Source of the DNA: Porphyra umbilicalis
Lineage: Eukaryota; Rhodophyta; Bangiophyceae; Bangiales; Bangiaceae
Direction of reading: 5' to 3'
Length of the DNA: 64,000 nucleotides
NCBI GenBank assembly: GCA_002049455.2
Contig: KV918791.1
Span: 124,001 to 188,000 of the forward strand
Shown: piece by piece, positions 42,752 through 52,785 of the stretch
Numbering within the stretch: the stretch's first letter is position 1
Layout of the letters: the number at the start of each line of letters is the position of its first letter
The notes under the pieces: generated by a model
Database searches by the model: none
Told to the model about the DNA's origin: nothing
Seen by the model: only the letters and a program-made list of their open reading frames with translations
Translations under genes and position numbers: made by a program

Positions 42752-43995
42752 TACAGCGGCTGTGCCACCGCCACCGCGACAAGGGCGTCCGCCGTTGCCG
42801 TTGCCCGCCGCCACTCTTGCGCCGGTGACGGCGGGGGCGGTGCCGTCGGCGGAACCGCCGCCGCGTCGGGCGCCGCCGTCCCGGCCGACGTGTTTGCCTT
42901 TCCGCGCGTTAGCACGATCAACTCGGGGTTGACGTCCGTGCCCGACGACGACGACGCGTCGGCGTCCAGCGCCGGTTGTTCGACGCTCCTCGCGTCCCCC
43001 CGGGGCATTGGGTGCCCGGCTAGGTGTAGCTGCTGCGCCGCCTGCCCGAGCCTCCCCGCCGCCTACACCCGCCGCGCGGTGCGGGACGCGCGGCGCGCGA
43101 CCGACGCGGCGCCCGAGGACGCGACGGCGTGGCACCGGCTTGCAGACGCCCTTGTCGTGGCGGGCGACACAGGAGGGGCGTGGCGGGCCCTCCAGTTGGG
43201 GTTGACCCACTGCCTCGACCACAAGGCGCTCGTCGCGGCGCTCGCGCGCGTTCAAGGGCTCCAAGCGGCCGCCGACGCAGACGGGCGCCGCCCGCCGACG
43301 ACGGTGGAGTCTACGACAAGAACGCGGCGGAGCCGCCCTCGTCCAACTCGCGGGTGCCTCCACCGCTGCGTTCGACGGCCCCCCCCCGCAGCCCGACGGC
43401 CCCGCCCGTCCCCCCCGACGCCCCCTCGCTCATCGCCCCCCCCGCCGAAGGCGGCTCGGACAATGACGCGGTGCGGCGGTGGTCGGCGCGCCTCGACGAT
43501 CGGGCGCGGCGGGGCCCCCCCCCGACGGTTGGGACCACACCGCCCGCGCGTATGCGCAGCTGTGGCAGGCGCTGGCCGCGGACACGGCCGCCGTCGACGC
43601 GGCGCAGGGGGGCGAAGGGGACTCGTCGGGGCGGGCGCGGCGGTCCCTTGCCCGCTCCGCGGTGCTGCTGCGGTTGCGGGGGGGGACGTGCGGGCGGTAG
43701 TGGCGGCGGCCAAATGCGGAGGGGATGCGGGTCTGGCGGCGGCAGCCGAGGCGGCAGCGTCGGCGCGCCGTATCGCGACTGTGCACTACAAGGCGGCGGG
43801 GGCGGCGGTCGCGGCAGCGGCGGCGGAGGCGGCGGCGGTGCCGCCGGCGTTGGGGCAGTGCCGCCGGCGTTGGTCGCGCCAGCGTCGAGCGCGGCGCGGG
43901 TCGTCACTCGCACGCTTACGTCGAGCGTGCCGGGGACGGGTCTCAGCTACCGCTCGATGCCGCCGGTGCCAGAGGCGGTGTCACCAGAGAAGTAG
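42752..43995 (+). CDS. TPR-repeat protein (frame changes at homopolymers)
   Basis: Coding character starts about 42752 (frame including VFAFPRVSTINSGL). The region TAWHRLADALVVAGDTGGAW then RALQLGLTHCLDH matches one TPR motif well, preceded by a partial one (AYTRRAVRDARRATDAAPED). Downstream the coding signal moves through other frames: SDNDAVRRWSARLDDRARRG, then after the C10 run at about 43512-43521 DHTARAYAQLWQALAADTAA, then after the G8 run 43678-43685 DVRAVVAAAKCGGDAGLAAA, and finally SSVPGTGLSYRSMPPVPEA ending at 43995. Each change has the sign expected from one missing base. Two of the four are not at a clear homopolymer, so short introns are possible. The start codon is not identified. 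TPR proteins act as protein-binding scaffolds; the specific partner is unknown. Confidence 0.6.
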
Positions 43996-44301
43996 TCCGC
44001 CGACGTGGCGGTGGCGGCGGCTGGGAAGGACAGCGGCGCAAGGGCGAAAGCTGGGGCTTCCTCGAGGGCGCCGAGGTGGGGCGGAGCGGCGGGCCGCCGT
44101 CCCCTTCCCGCGCCGCCGCGTTGGCAGAGACGATGCATCGGCCGCCCGCCGGAGGAGGCTCCTCGACGTGCTCGGCGGCGCGCCGCGGTGGCCGGGTGCG
44201 GCCAGCAGCGGGGTGGCGTCGCCGCCGCTGACCTACCCGTCCCCGCTGCCACTGCCCGTGGTGACCGTCGGTGCGGCGCGACCGCCGGCGCCCCCCGCGG
44301 C

Positions 44302-45240
44302 GCCAGACGCGGAGCCCGTCACGTGAGCGAGGTGTGGCGCAGACCGGAACGAGACGCCGCTCGGCGACGCCCGCCCCCGCGGCGCCATACACGACGGGGC
44401 GGCGGGGGTGGGCATCCCGACGCGCCGGGACACGGGCGCGGCCGCGCCACAAGCGGCGGGCGTTGGCGCACGGCGGGACACGGGGCTGCCGGCACGGCCG
44501 AGGGGCACGCCGCTCGGCGCACCCGCCCCCGTAACGCCATGCACGACGGGGCGGCGGGGATGGTCGTGTGAACGCGCCTGGCTACGGGCGTGACCGCGCC
44601 GCCAGACGCGGAGCCTGTCACGTGGGCGAGGTGTGGCGCAGACCGGAACGACACGCCGCTCGGCGACGCCCGCCCCCGCGGCGCCATACACGACGGGGCG
44701 GCGGGGGTGGGCATCCCGAAGCGCCGGGACACGGGCGCGGCCGCGCCACAAGCGGCGGGCGTTGGCGCACGGCGGGACACGGGGCTGCCGGCACTTCAGA
44801 GGGGCACGCCGCTCGGCGCACCCGCCCCCGTAACGCCATGCACGACGGGGCGGCGGGGATGGTCCTGTGAACGCGCCTGGCTACGGGCGCGACCGCGCCG
44901 CCACCAGCGGGCGCCGCTGCACGACAGGGCGTGCGACTGCCGGAACGGCAGGAGGGCATGTCTGTGACGGGGCGGCGGGGAGGGCCTGTCAACGCGCCGA
45001 GATACAGGTGCAACGGCGCCGCACGTGGCCGACTTTGCTGGCATCGGTGCACCGCGGGACACAGAGCTGCCGGAACGGCACGGGGGCATGTCGGTGCTCG
45101 GCGATGCCCACCTCCGCGGCGTGATGCACGACGGGGCGGCGGGGGTAGGCATCTCTACACGCCGAGATACCGGCGCGATTGCACCGCAAGCAGCGGGCGT
45201 CGGCGCGCCGCGTGGCACGGGGCTGCCGGCTCCCGCGTGG
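44302..45240. repeat. tandem repeat, about 150-bp unit, 299-bp higher order
   Basis: GCCAGACGCGGAGCC at 44302 recurs at 44601 with the whole 299 bp between them nearly identical. The word CGACGGGGCGGCGGGG recurs at about 44392, 44545, 44691, 44844, 44955 and 45128. Copies diverge to the right. The frames are open throughout but shift between copies, so coding is unlikely. Confidence 0.75.
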
Positions 45241-46005
45241 GGCATGCAGCTTTCTGCGTGGGTTTGGTCCCCCCACCACCGGTCGGTCGACGTTTTGCAC
45301 TCTGTCTCACAATCGGGGACGGGCTGGGACGACCGCGAGTCGTCGCAGGCAATGTCGCCGGTGCCACTGGCAGGGCCCGCCACCGCCCTCCGGCATACGG
45401 ACACGCCGTCCCGTCGGAACTTTGGTGTGCCCCATTCACAGGAGTTGGGCGGCCGTCCGCAATCGGCTGGCCTCCTCCACTTTCCGAGCCAGGCAGCGAC
45501 AAGCCAAGACCATGCGTCCGCGACGCCGTGGCCGTCGGCCCCTGTCTTCTCCTCGCCGCCGGATGTGGTGACGGTCGGCGTCCTCCGGCAGACGCCACCG
45601 ACCACCCCCACCCCATCGGCGCGCAGTGAGGCGGACCGGACACCACGCCACTCGATGCGGGCGCGCGGCGCCGCGCGCGGCGCTCGAGTGTCGCCGCCGT
45701 CCGCCTGACCATGGGCACCCGCACGCAGTCGCTTAACCACCGCGCCAGCGCCGACGGCGGAGCGGTCAGCGCCAACGCGGACGCTTCGCCCGTGCCGACG
45801 CCCATGTGGCGGCACCGCAGCCTGCGAGCCAAGATAGACGCGGTAAAGGTCTTGGCGACGGCTTCACGGTCTCCTCCGGAGCGGCGGCCCCCCTACCTTT
45901 TTCCCCCCCCTGTTCGTCCGCCAGCACCTCCCCCATCGCCCGCACCACCACACCCGACGTGAAGTCGAGCTGTAGCGTGCCGACAGCACTAAGGATGACC
46001 GTCCG
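45241..46005. other. 3' flank of the E(z) gene, no gene recognised
   Basis: GC-rich, open on both strands, Pro/Arg/Ser-rich translations. The part nearest 46005 should contain the E(z) 3' UTR. Confidence 0.4.
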
Positions 46006-49000
46006 TCACACGCTCTCGCCTACGCCCGCGGCCTCCCGTGTGTCAAGGGCGTAGCCGTAGTCGAAAAAGACCTCCTCCCCGACGACTAGGTACCTCAAAG
46101 CAAAGAGAGCAACGCGAATGGTCCCGCCGATGCTGAGCAGCTTCATCTGCAGGTTAGGCGAGTCGGAGCTGTGGTTGATGAACTTGGCCCGGCTGCCAAC
46201 GCGAGTGGCGTCGACAATGGTCGACTGCGACGCCGATGCTAGGTAGCTCACCCCCAGAGCGTCGTACAGGCGCCCGCGTAGGTGGCCTTCAGCCGGTGGG
46301 ATAAGCTCCCCCACGTACTCCGTCACAAATTCATCGGTTCCCGCTGCTTCAGCGACAAAGACGCCAAGCCCGTGAGCGCGCGAGACGCCAAGCACGAGGC
46401 GAACTCGGGCACCAACCTGTACTTGAACGTTGCGGCACCGCCGAGTGAGAAACCGCTGGAGGGTGTCGATGGGTACGCTGTCCACACGCTGAGACACGAT
46501 GCCAGGAGCGCTTCGGTGGGGCGGCCGCACAAAGCGCCAGTACGCTCCAGTCGCGGCCGCAGTGGTGCGCGCGACGACCGATTCAGCCGAGAGGAAGCCC
46601 GTCGTCACCCCGTCAACGCCTGAGGCCGGGTGCAGGTGCGCACCGCACATCATGCATGCGTCAGGATCGCACTCGCGGTCAGCGGCAAAGCAAGGGCACG
46701 AGTCCGTCTCACAGCGCGACGGTGGGAGGCAGGAGCACGATATACGCCTACTGCAAAAGAGGGAGCCGTCGGTAGGCCTGCAGCCCTCGGCCGGGATCGA
46801 CAAAACGGCTGGGTTGTCAAGAGCCAGCACCACAGGTGCGCTCGACGTCCACCGAGTACGGCCGCACCCGCACTGCTTCTCGCACGCCAGGTCGGCTTGC
46901 ACGCATCGGCAATTGGACCGCGTGCACGCGCCGACATGGCAGCACGCCACAAAGGGGGGCGCCTTCTTCACGACCGACTCCTGGCTGCTGTTTGTGAGGG
47001 AGAGCGCAGGCGGTTGTGAGATAGGAGCATCTCGTTCTGGTGGTTGTGGCGTCGCGGGATCCTCAGGCCAAGCGTCCGGCCAGCTCCAGCCGACCAAATA
47101 CACAGCGAGACGGAAGCATGTCGTTTTGGGCACAAAACGCGCCATTCGACATGTGTCGTACCGCCCAACAATGCGAACTGCAGCGCGCAGCAGCTCGATG
47201 TCATCGACGGACCAAACCTCCGTGCGGCACCCGCGCACGAAAACCGCCGCACGGCTGCGGAGATCGGGGCGGCAGTCAAAACAGGGTCCAGCCGCAAGAG
47301 CCATCGCTTCATGCATGGCGCGGGCGCGCCGTGCCTGACCTGTGCTTGAATCACCGCCCACAGCGGCACCATCGGCATCCACCGCGTCGGAGCGGCGCGC
47401 GCGGCCGCCTCTGTCGGACCGCTCGCCATCCGCGACATTGGACGGCGCGCCGTCCGCAACAACACCGCCAGACGTGTGCGGATGTCCACCACCGGCGCCG
47501 CCAGGAGTTAACGTGCCGTGCAGATCACGGCCACACGCGCCGCCTTCTTGCTCAGAAGCCAAGCGGCGCGGGTCGGACGGCGACATGACGGGTGTCACCG
47601 GGAGAGCGCCGACAAGCCCGTCGCGCGTCATAACGCCGTGAATGCGACAGCAATACACGAAGCAAAGGCGGCAGAAATGGCGCAAAAGCGCATCCCGAGA
47701 AGGGACCGACGAGTCTGCCGGCGGCGGAAACGCACCGACGCCGACAACGGGCTGACGAACTGCACCAGCGCGAACCGCGGGGCGACAACCGAGAAGAGTG
47801 CCAAAGAGCGCCGAGACGGCGGGTAGCGCATCCCCACTACGCAAACGTAGAGCTGTTCTCACACGGCGCGCAGCAGCGACGCCGTCACGCAGGCGCGGGC
47901 CGGCTGCACGGTGGCAGGCACCGGGAGACGCCGTCGTATGCGGGAGACGGTGGGCGACAGTGCGAGGCCCTGTTGAGCCTGGAAGGGCAGACGGGGACTC
48001 CGGTACCTCTGCAATGGTGCCGCCCGCCAGCACGGCCGCGAGGTTGGCGCCGCAAGTCAGTCGGTCAAGAGCAAACCGTCGGGCCGCCGACTTCGCGCGT
48101 GAAGCTCGCACGGCGTTGGCAGCGGCCGGGCGGGTGTCGAGCTGTTTCAGCATGCGACGGACGACGGAACGACGCACGCGGAGAACACGCCGCACGACGC
48201 GGAGCACGGCGGCGTCGGCACCAAGCTCCGCCACAACAGCGGACAGAGCCTCGCGGTCCATGGACCTCTGCGTGCGCGCGGCGAGGGAGAAGAAGACGCT
48301 CTTGCCTCGACTCGCTTCGTCGCCTGACGCGTCACTGCCGTCGGAGCTGATAGCCGACGCGTCCTTGTTCTCATCAATCAATCGCGCCGTGACACCAACC
48401 GAGTACGGCGAGGTACCCAGGTGGGGGACGAAGAAGCCCGTGAGAGGGGCTTCGACGCGTCGCCACGACTGACGGACGGTCACGTAGGCAGTCATGCGGG
48501 GAGGTGGCCGCACTGCAGGAAGCAAAGTTGGCTGCAAGGTAGCACTTAAGACAGCGTCGGCGGCTTCTCTGGATGTGGCACGTGCGCCAGCGGCACCTGC
48601 CCCCGCTGCGGGAGCCTCGAGCGACGAGGAGAGCTCCGACAGTCTTGGTTTCTTAGCAGACGGGCGGCGGGGTGCGGCGTTGCCGCACTCACCAAGCACA
48701 GCGGCGTTCTGGGGGTCGTGGGCGCCCTCGACTGCGGGTACAGCTCCGTGGAAGCGAGTCCAAAGATGAGCGTCCTGTTGATCACGCCGTACCGCCTCTC
48801 TGTTGGCACTCAGGACGGCTGCTGCCGCCGCTCGACGACGGCGACGCTCGCACCGAAACGTCCTCCGCACGATACGCGGCACAACCCGCGCGACCGCAAA
48901 TCGGCCACCGGCGCGCGCCCGCGCGGCGTCCAGTGCTTCTCCTGCAGCGTCTATGGATGACCGGCCTCCATCGGTCGACGAGTCAACCCCCATATCGGAA

Positions 49001-49029
49001 AGCAGTAGACGTGGAGGATGGTCTGCCAT
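46006..49029 (-). CDS. E(z)-type histone H3K27 methyltransferase (PRC2 catalytic subunit)
   Basis: A single uninterrupted frame of 1007 residues from ATG at 49029 (MADHPPRLLLSDMGVDS) to TGA at 46006-46008. Domains in order: a long basic/Ala-rich N-terminal half; a Cys motif FCRLCFVYCCRIHG like the EZH2 LFCRRCFKYDCFLH block; a SANT-like region VWSVDDIELLRAAVRIVG with a KTTCFRLAVYL helix (about 600-640); a CXC domain (about 690-810) with CCHVGACTRSNCRC and CSCLPPSRCETDSCPC; and a C-terminal SET domain (about 866-990) with GVFVAEAAG, TEYVGELI, GSRAKFINHSSDSPN and EEVFFDYGY. The NHS and FxYG residues needed for SAM binding and catalysis are present. It is longer than animal EZH2 (about 750 residues), mainly in the N-terminal half. 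A partner Su(z)12-like gene is at 29373-31569. A TTG start 36 bases upstream is possible but unlikely. Confidence 0.95.
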   Translation of the reverse strand: MADHPPRLLLSDMGVDSSTDGGRSSIDAAGEALDAARARAGGRFAVARVVPRIVRRTFRCERRRRRAAAAAVLSANREAVRRDQQDAHLWTRFHGAVPAVEGAHDPQNAAVLGECGNAAPRRPSAKKPRLSELSSSLEAPAAGAGAAGARATSREAADAVLSATLQPTLLPAVRPPPRMTAYVTVRQSWRRVEAPLTGFFVPHLGTSPYSVGVTARLIDENKDASAISSDGSDASGDEASRGKSVFFSLAARTQRSMDREALSAVVAELGADAAVLRVVRRVLRVRRSVVRRMLKQLDTRPAAANAVRASRAKSAARRFALDRLTCGANLAAVLAGGTIAEVPESPSALPGSTGPRTVAHRLPHTTASPGACHRAAGPRLRDGVAAARRVRTALRLRSGDALPAVSALFGTLLGCRPAVRAGAVRQPVVGVGAFPPPADSSVPSRDALLRHFCRLCFVYCCRIHGVMTRDGLVGALPVTPVMSPSDPRRLASEQEGGACGRDLHGTLTPGGAGGGHPHTSGGVVADGAPSNVADGERSDRGGRARRSDAVDADGAAVGGDSSTGQARRARAMHEAMALAAGPCFDCRPDLRSRAAVFVRGCRTEVWSVDDIELLRAAVRIVGRYDTCRMARFVPKTTCFRLAVYLVGWSWPDAWPEDPATPQPPERDAPISQPPALSLTNSSQESVVKKAPPFVACCHVGACTRSNCRCVQADLACEKQCGCGRTRWTSSAPVVLALDNPAVLSIPAEGCRPTDGSLFCSRRISCSCLPPSRCETDSCPCFAADRECDPDACMMCGAHLHPASGVDGVTTGFLSAESVVARTTAAATGAYWRFVRPPHRSAPGIVSQRVDSVPIDTLQRFLTRRCRNVQVQVGARVRLVLGVSRAHGLGVFVAEAAGTDEFVTEYVGELIPPAEGHLRGRLYDALGVSYLASASQSTIVDATRVGSRAKFINHSSDSPNLQMKLLSIGGTIRVALFALRYLVVGEEVFFDYGYALDTREAAGVGESV

Positions 49030-49949
49030 GACCTGTTGGGTGGCCAAGAAAACGACAAGAAACAAATGGGGACGGAGAAGGCGTGAGGTGGAGGAAAAGA
49101 GACGAGCCTTGGAAAACGAGCAATGCCATGCGCCACTGACAAGGACACGGCACCTGAGGCAGCAGCGCTGCCGGTTGTCCTGGAGAGAGGCACTTCCCCC
49201 CCGCGAGACGATGCGAGGTGGCCAGGAGGTGCCGCAATACTCTCATCCCAATTGCACCGGAAAGGGCCTTCCCCATTGTGTTCCTGAAGCACTGCTCATC
49301 GAAGGTCCCTGCAGCCGTCCAGTCCTCGATACTGGCATGGGACGAGAATGCCTCCCGTCTTAAAACTGAAAAAAATTACAAGCACAATTGCTTATCCACA
49401 GCAGGTCGGGGCCGCCCCGACTGCGTCCTTCGTGTCGAAGACGGCCACCGAGAACTGACATCAGCACTCCACTCCGGTCCTGATCGACAGTGACGCGACG
49501 ATCCGTCCAGACCCCGGTCACGAATGGCGGCATCATCCTGTCACCGCCCCTTTGGAGTGGCGGCACTGGCATTTATGGTATGGCAGCGCCGTCCAGCAGA
49601 CGGAGCCGTCGGCGCTCTCGCGGTGGAGCCTGCCGAAGCTGCCGGTGGTCGCTGGACCGTTCGCGTCGACGGCGGCGAAGAGGCGGTAGCGATGGGGAGC
49701 TTGTCGTCTCCTTTTCTTCGCCGCCGTCGCTGCCGCTCGAAGTGGCAGCACCGCACGCCGTTGTGGCAGGTCTTCGCTTAAACGACCCCTTTTTCTAATC
49801 ATGCTTCTCGCTTGGTTCGGCTCAGCTGCTTCTGTCCCTAGGCCTCTCCACCACGACGAGACCATCAAAACCGCACCGGCCCGCGCGACATTGAAATTCC
49901 CGGCCGACGGCGGCGGCGGAGAGGGTGTCCGCAGTCGTGGCGGCGGCGA
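49030..49949. other. 5' flank of the E(z) gene and spacer
   Basis: Normal to moderately GC-rich. No ORF with recognisable features. Probably includes the E(z) promoter; no TATA box or other element is clear. Confidence 0.4.
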
Positions 49950-51010
49950 CCGTCGTGACGATGGTGCCACTGCCGGTGGCGGACTGCGCGGCTGTAGCCA
50001 TGGGCGTGGGTGCCAATGCCGGTGGCGGACGGCGCGGCGGTAGCCATGGCCGTGGCGGCCGTTGTGACGCTGGTGCCGGTGGCGGTGCGGGTGGGGTCGC
50101 GGCAGCCGAGATGGCGGCGGCAGCCATGGCGGCGGCGGCCGTCATGACGTTTGTGACAATGGCGGGGCGGGGGGAAGTGCCGGTAGCCATGGCCGTGGCG
50201 GCCGTTGTGACGCTGGTGCCGGTGGCGGTGCGGGTGGGGTCGCGGCAGCCGAGATGGCGGCGGCAGCCATGGCGGCGGCTGCCGTCATGACGTTTGTGAC
50301 AATGGCGGTGCGGGGGGGGGTGCCAATAGCCATGGCCGTGGCGGCCGTCATGCCGCTGGTGCCAATGGGATGCGGGGGGGGTGGCGGCAGTCGCGATGGT
50401 GGCGGCAGCCGTGGCGGCGGCGGCTGTCCTGGCGTTCGTGATAATGTCGGTGCGAGGGGGGGTGCCGGTAGCCATGGCCGTGGCGGCCGTCGTGACGCTG
50501 GTGCCATTGGCAGTGACGCTGGTGCCAATGGCGGTGCAAGGGGGTTCGCCGCAGCCGAGATGGCGGCGGCAGCCGTGGCCGCGGCGGCCGTCGTGACGTT
50601 TGTGCGAACGGCCGTGGCGGAAGGTCGGCAGCAGCCATGGCGACGGCGGCGGCCGTCGTGACGTTTTTGGCAATGGCAACGGTCGTGGCGGAGGGGTCGG
50701 CAGCAGCCATGGCGGCGGTAGCCGTCGTGACATTGGTGACAATGGAGGTGGCGGTCGAGGTGGCGGCGGCAGCCATGGTGACATTGGTGACAATGGCGGT
50801 GGCGGTCGAGGTGGCGGCGGCAGCCATGGTGGCGGCGGCGGTTATGACGATCGTGGCAATGGCGGTGGCGGTGGTGGAGAGCGCGGCGGCAGCCGTGGTG
50901 GCGGCGGACGTCGTGACGTTGGTGACAATGGCAGTGGCGGAGGGCACGGCGGCATCCATGGCCGTGGCAGCCGTCGTGACGCTGGTTCCAATGGCGGTGG
51001 CAGGCCCACA
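49950..51010. repeat. GC-rich minisatellite with about 142-bp higher-order period
   Basis: TAGCCATGGCCGTGGCGGCC-type blocks recur at 50041, 50185, 50327 and 50469 (spacing 142-144), alternating with GGCGGCGGCAGCCATGG and GTCATGACGTTTGTGACAATGG blocks. From 50640 the array becomes irregular. The same words occur in reverse orientation at 23100-23422 and 24395-24460. Translations are RGG/Gly-rich or Ala/Val-rich depending on frame; no start or conserved flank indicates a protein. Confidence 0.7.
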
Positions 51011-51216
51011 CAGCGGGGAGGGCGGTCCCGACCCAGACCACCGGGGCCCGCGCCCGCCCGCGTGGACTGGAACTCAACCGGCCGGCCTGGAGAGCGTCGG
51101 CGCGCGCCCGCCAACGTGGACTGGAACTCAACCGGCCGGCCTGGAGCGCGTCGGCGGCAGCGGCGGCGCGCCGGACCGTGACATGACCGCTACGGCTCGG
51201 TCGCCGTGGCTCGAGC

Positions 51217-52692
51217 ATGTCGAGCGGCGCGCGGCGGCGGAGGGTGGGGGTCCCCCCTGAGGGCCCCCCGCGTCCGCGTCCTCCCCAATGTCCCGGTCAA
51301 CGGCGCTCCTATCACAGGGGGATGGCGTCCCCCTCGCTGACGCCCGCTCCCCCGACTCGCATGCATCGGCGCGGAGCCGCACAGCCGCCTCCCGCCTCCG
51401 AGCGAACGGCGCGCGCCGTGCGCCGGCGCGGCTGCGCTGGCCCCCGCCGACACCTCAGACGGCGATGCGGCGGCGGCCACGGCGGCACGTCCACGGCGGC
51501 GCGCCCTCACCGCCCGACGGCGGCACCCACCAGCGGCCGTCCCGTCGTCGAGCGACGTTCGGCGGGCGGCGAGCCCGCCGCCACTCCGCCCGCCGCCGCC
51601 GCCACCCTACGCCACGACGGCACCGCGTCCGCAGCGGAGGCCCCGTCCGCAGCAGAGCCGGCTGACCCCCCAGCGGCCCCGTCGGGAGGAGCGCAGGAGC
51701 ACCTCCTGAGCGTCGAACGAGGACGAGGCACGGCTGCTGCGGCGGTGGCCGACTGGCACCGGGGGTGGCACCCCCCGCCACCGCCGCCACGCCGTGGCGG
51801 CGGCGGCGGCGACGGCGGGCCGCCGCCGCCGTGGCACGGCGGGCGGGGGGTGCCCTTTCCCGCCCCGTGGCCGCTATCGCCGGGCCACGGCGGCGGCGGC
51901 GCGTCGCCAAACGGTCGCGGTGCCTCCAACGCCGCGGCGCAGTCAACGGCCAGCGGCGGCGCCCGCGGTGGCGGCAGCGGCGGCGCCGGCACGCCCCGTG
52001 CGGCACGCCTCGCCCCTGCCGCTGCCCCAGACGCCACCGCGGCGGAGATAACGGCCGGCGGCCTTCCGTCACCGCCCCCCCGCCTTTCGCCCGCCGGCCG
52101 CGCTCAGCCGCCGCCGGGCGACGTCGACGGTCTCGGCCGACTCCCGCTGCTGTCGCCATTCCCGCCTCTTTCCTCGGCGGCTGCGGCGGCGGGCAGCGGT
52201 GGCGTCGGGCCCTACCCGATCTTGTCACCGGCACAAACGGGAGGCCGTTTCGTGAAGCTGCCGCCGCGGACGCCCCGCTCTCCCGGCGGCGGCGGCGGTG
52301 GCGGCGGCGGCGACGGTCGTGCGCCAATGGCCCGGCCGGCACGGCCGTGGTCGCCACGCCCCACCAACGCGCCGGCGGCCAAGCGGCGCCACGTCGACGG
52401 CGCGCCGGCCGGCCGGCCGGCGATGGTGGGGGGTGGCAGCCACCCCGCCGACGGTGGGCGCTCGCCCGTGGCGGGGTGGTCCAACCGTAACGCGGGCGCA
52501 GTTCGGGCCTCTGTGCCACTGGCGGCGGCCACGGCGGTGCCCGTGTCCACTGCTGCCGGCGCTGCTCGCGACGCCGCCCCAACGGGCGGCGACGCCGTGT
52601 TGCTGAGTCGGCTCTGCTGTGGAGGGGCTGCGGGCGCTTCCCCTTGCCCCGCTGCGGCACTTCCCCCTGCAACCTCGGGCTGTGATCGATGA
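51217..52692 (+). CDS. possible Pro/Gly/Ala-rich protein
   Basis: ATG at 51217 opens 491 residues, mostly Pro/Arg/Gly/Ala simple sequence. The C-terminal third is less biased (GPYPILSPAQTGGRFVKLPP, RPTNAPAAKRRHVDGAPAGR) and has a bipartite-NLS-like AAKRRH, so a nuclear low-complexity protein is possible. The complementary strand is also open over most of the length. No family recognised. Confidence 0.25.
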   Translation: MSSGARRRRVGVPPEGPPRPRPPQCPGQRRSYHRGMASPSLTPAPPTRMHRRGAAQPPPASERTARAVRRRGCAGPRRHLRRRCGGGHGGTSTAARPHRPTAAPTSGRPVVERRSAGGEPAATPPAAAATLRHDGTASAAEAPSAAEPADPPAAPSGGAQEHLLSVERGRGTAAAAVADWHRGWHPPPPPPRRGGGGGDGGPPPPWHGGRGVPFPAPWPLSPGHGGGGASPNGRGASNAAAQSTASGGARGGGSGGAGTPRAARLAPAAAPDATAAEITAGGLPSPPPRLSPAGRAQPPPGDVDGLGRLPLLSPFPPLSSAAAAAGSGGVGPYPILSPAQTGGRFVKLPPRTPRSPGGGGGGGGGDGRAPMARPARPWSPRPTNAPAAKRRHVDGAPAGRPAMVGGGSHPADGGRSPVAGWSNRNAGAVRASVPLAAATAVPVSTAAGAARDAAPTGGDAVLLSRLCCGGAAGASPCPAAALPPATSGCDR

Positions 52693-52785
52693 GCCGTGGT
52701 GGGGGTGGTGGACTGTACGTCGGAGGCGCTGCCTATAGGCACGGAAACGAGGACAAGTGTGAATCATGTGCAGTCATTGTCATTG

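Noticed and set aside
49027-49065. Longer E(z) start at 49065
   Set aside because: The codon there is TTG; the first ATG in frame is at 49029.
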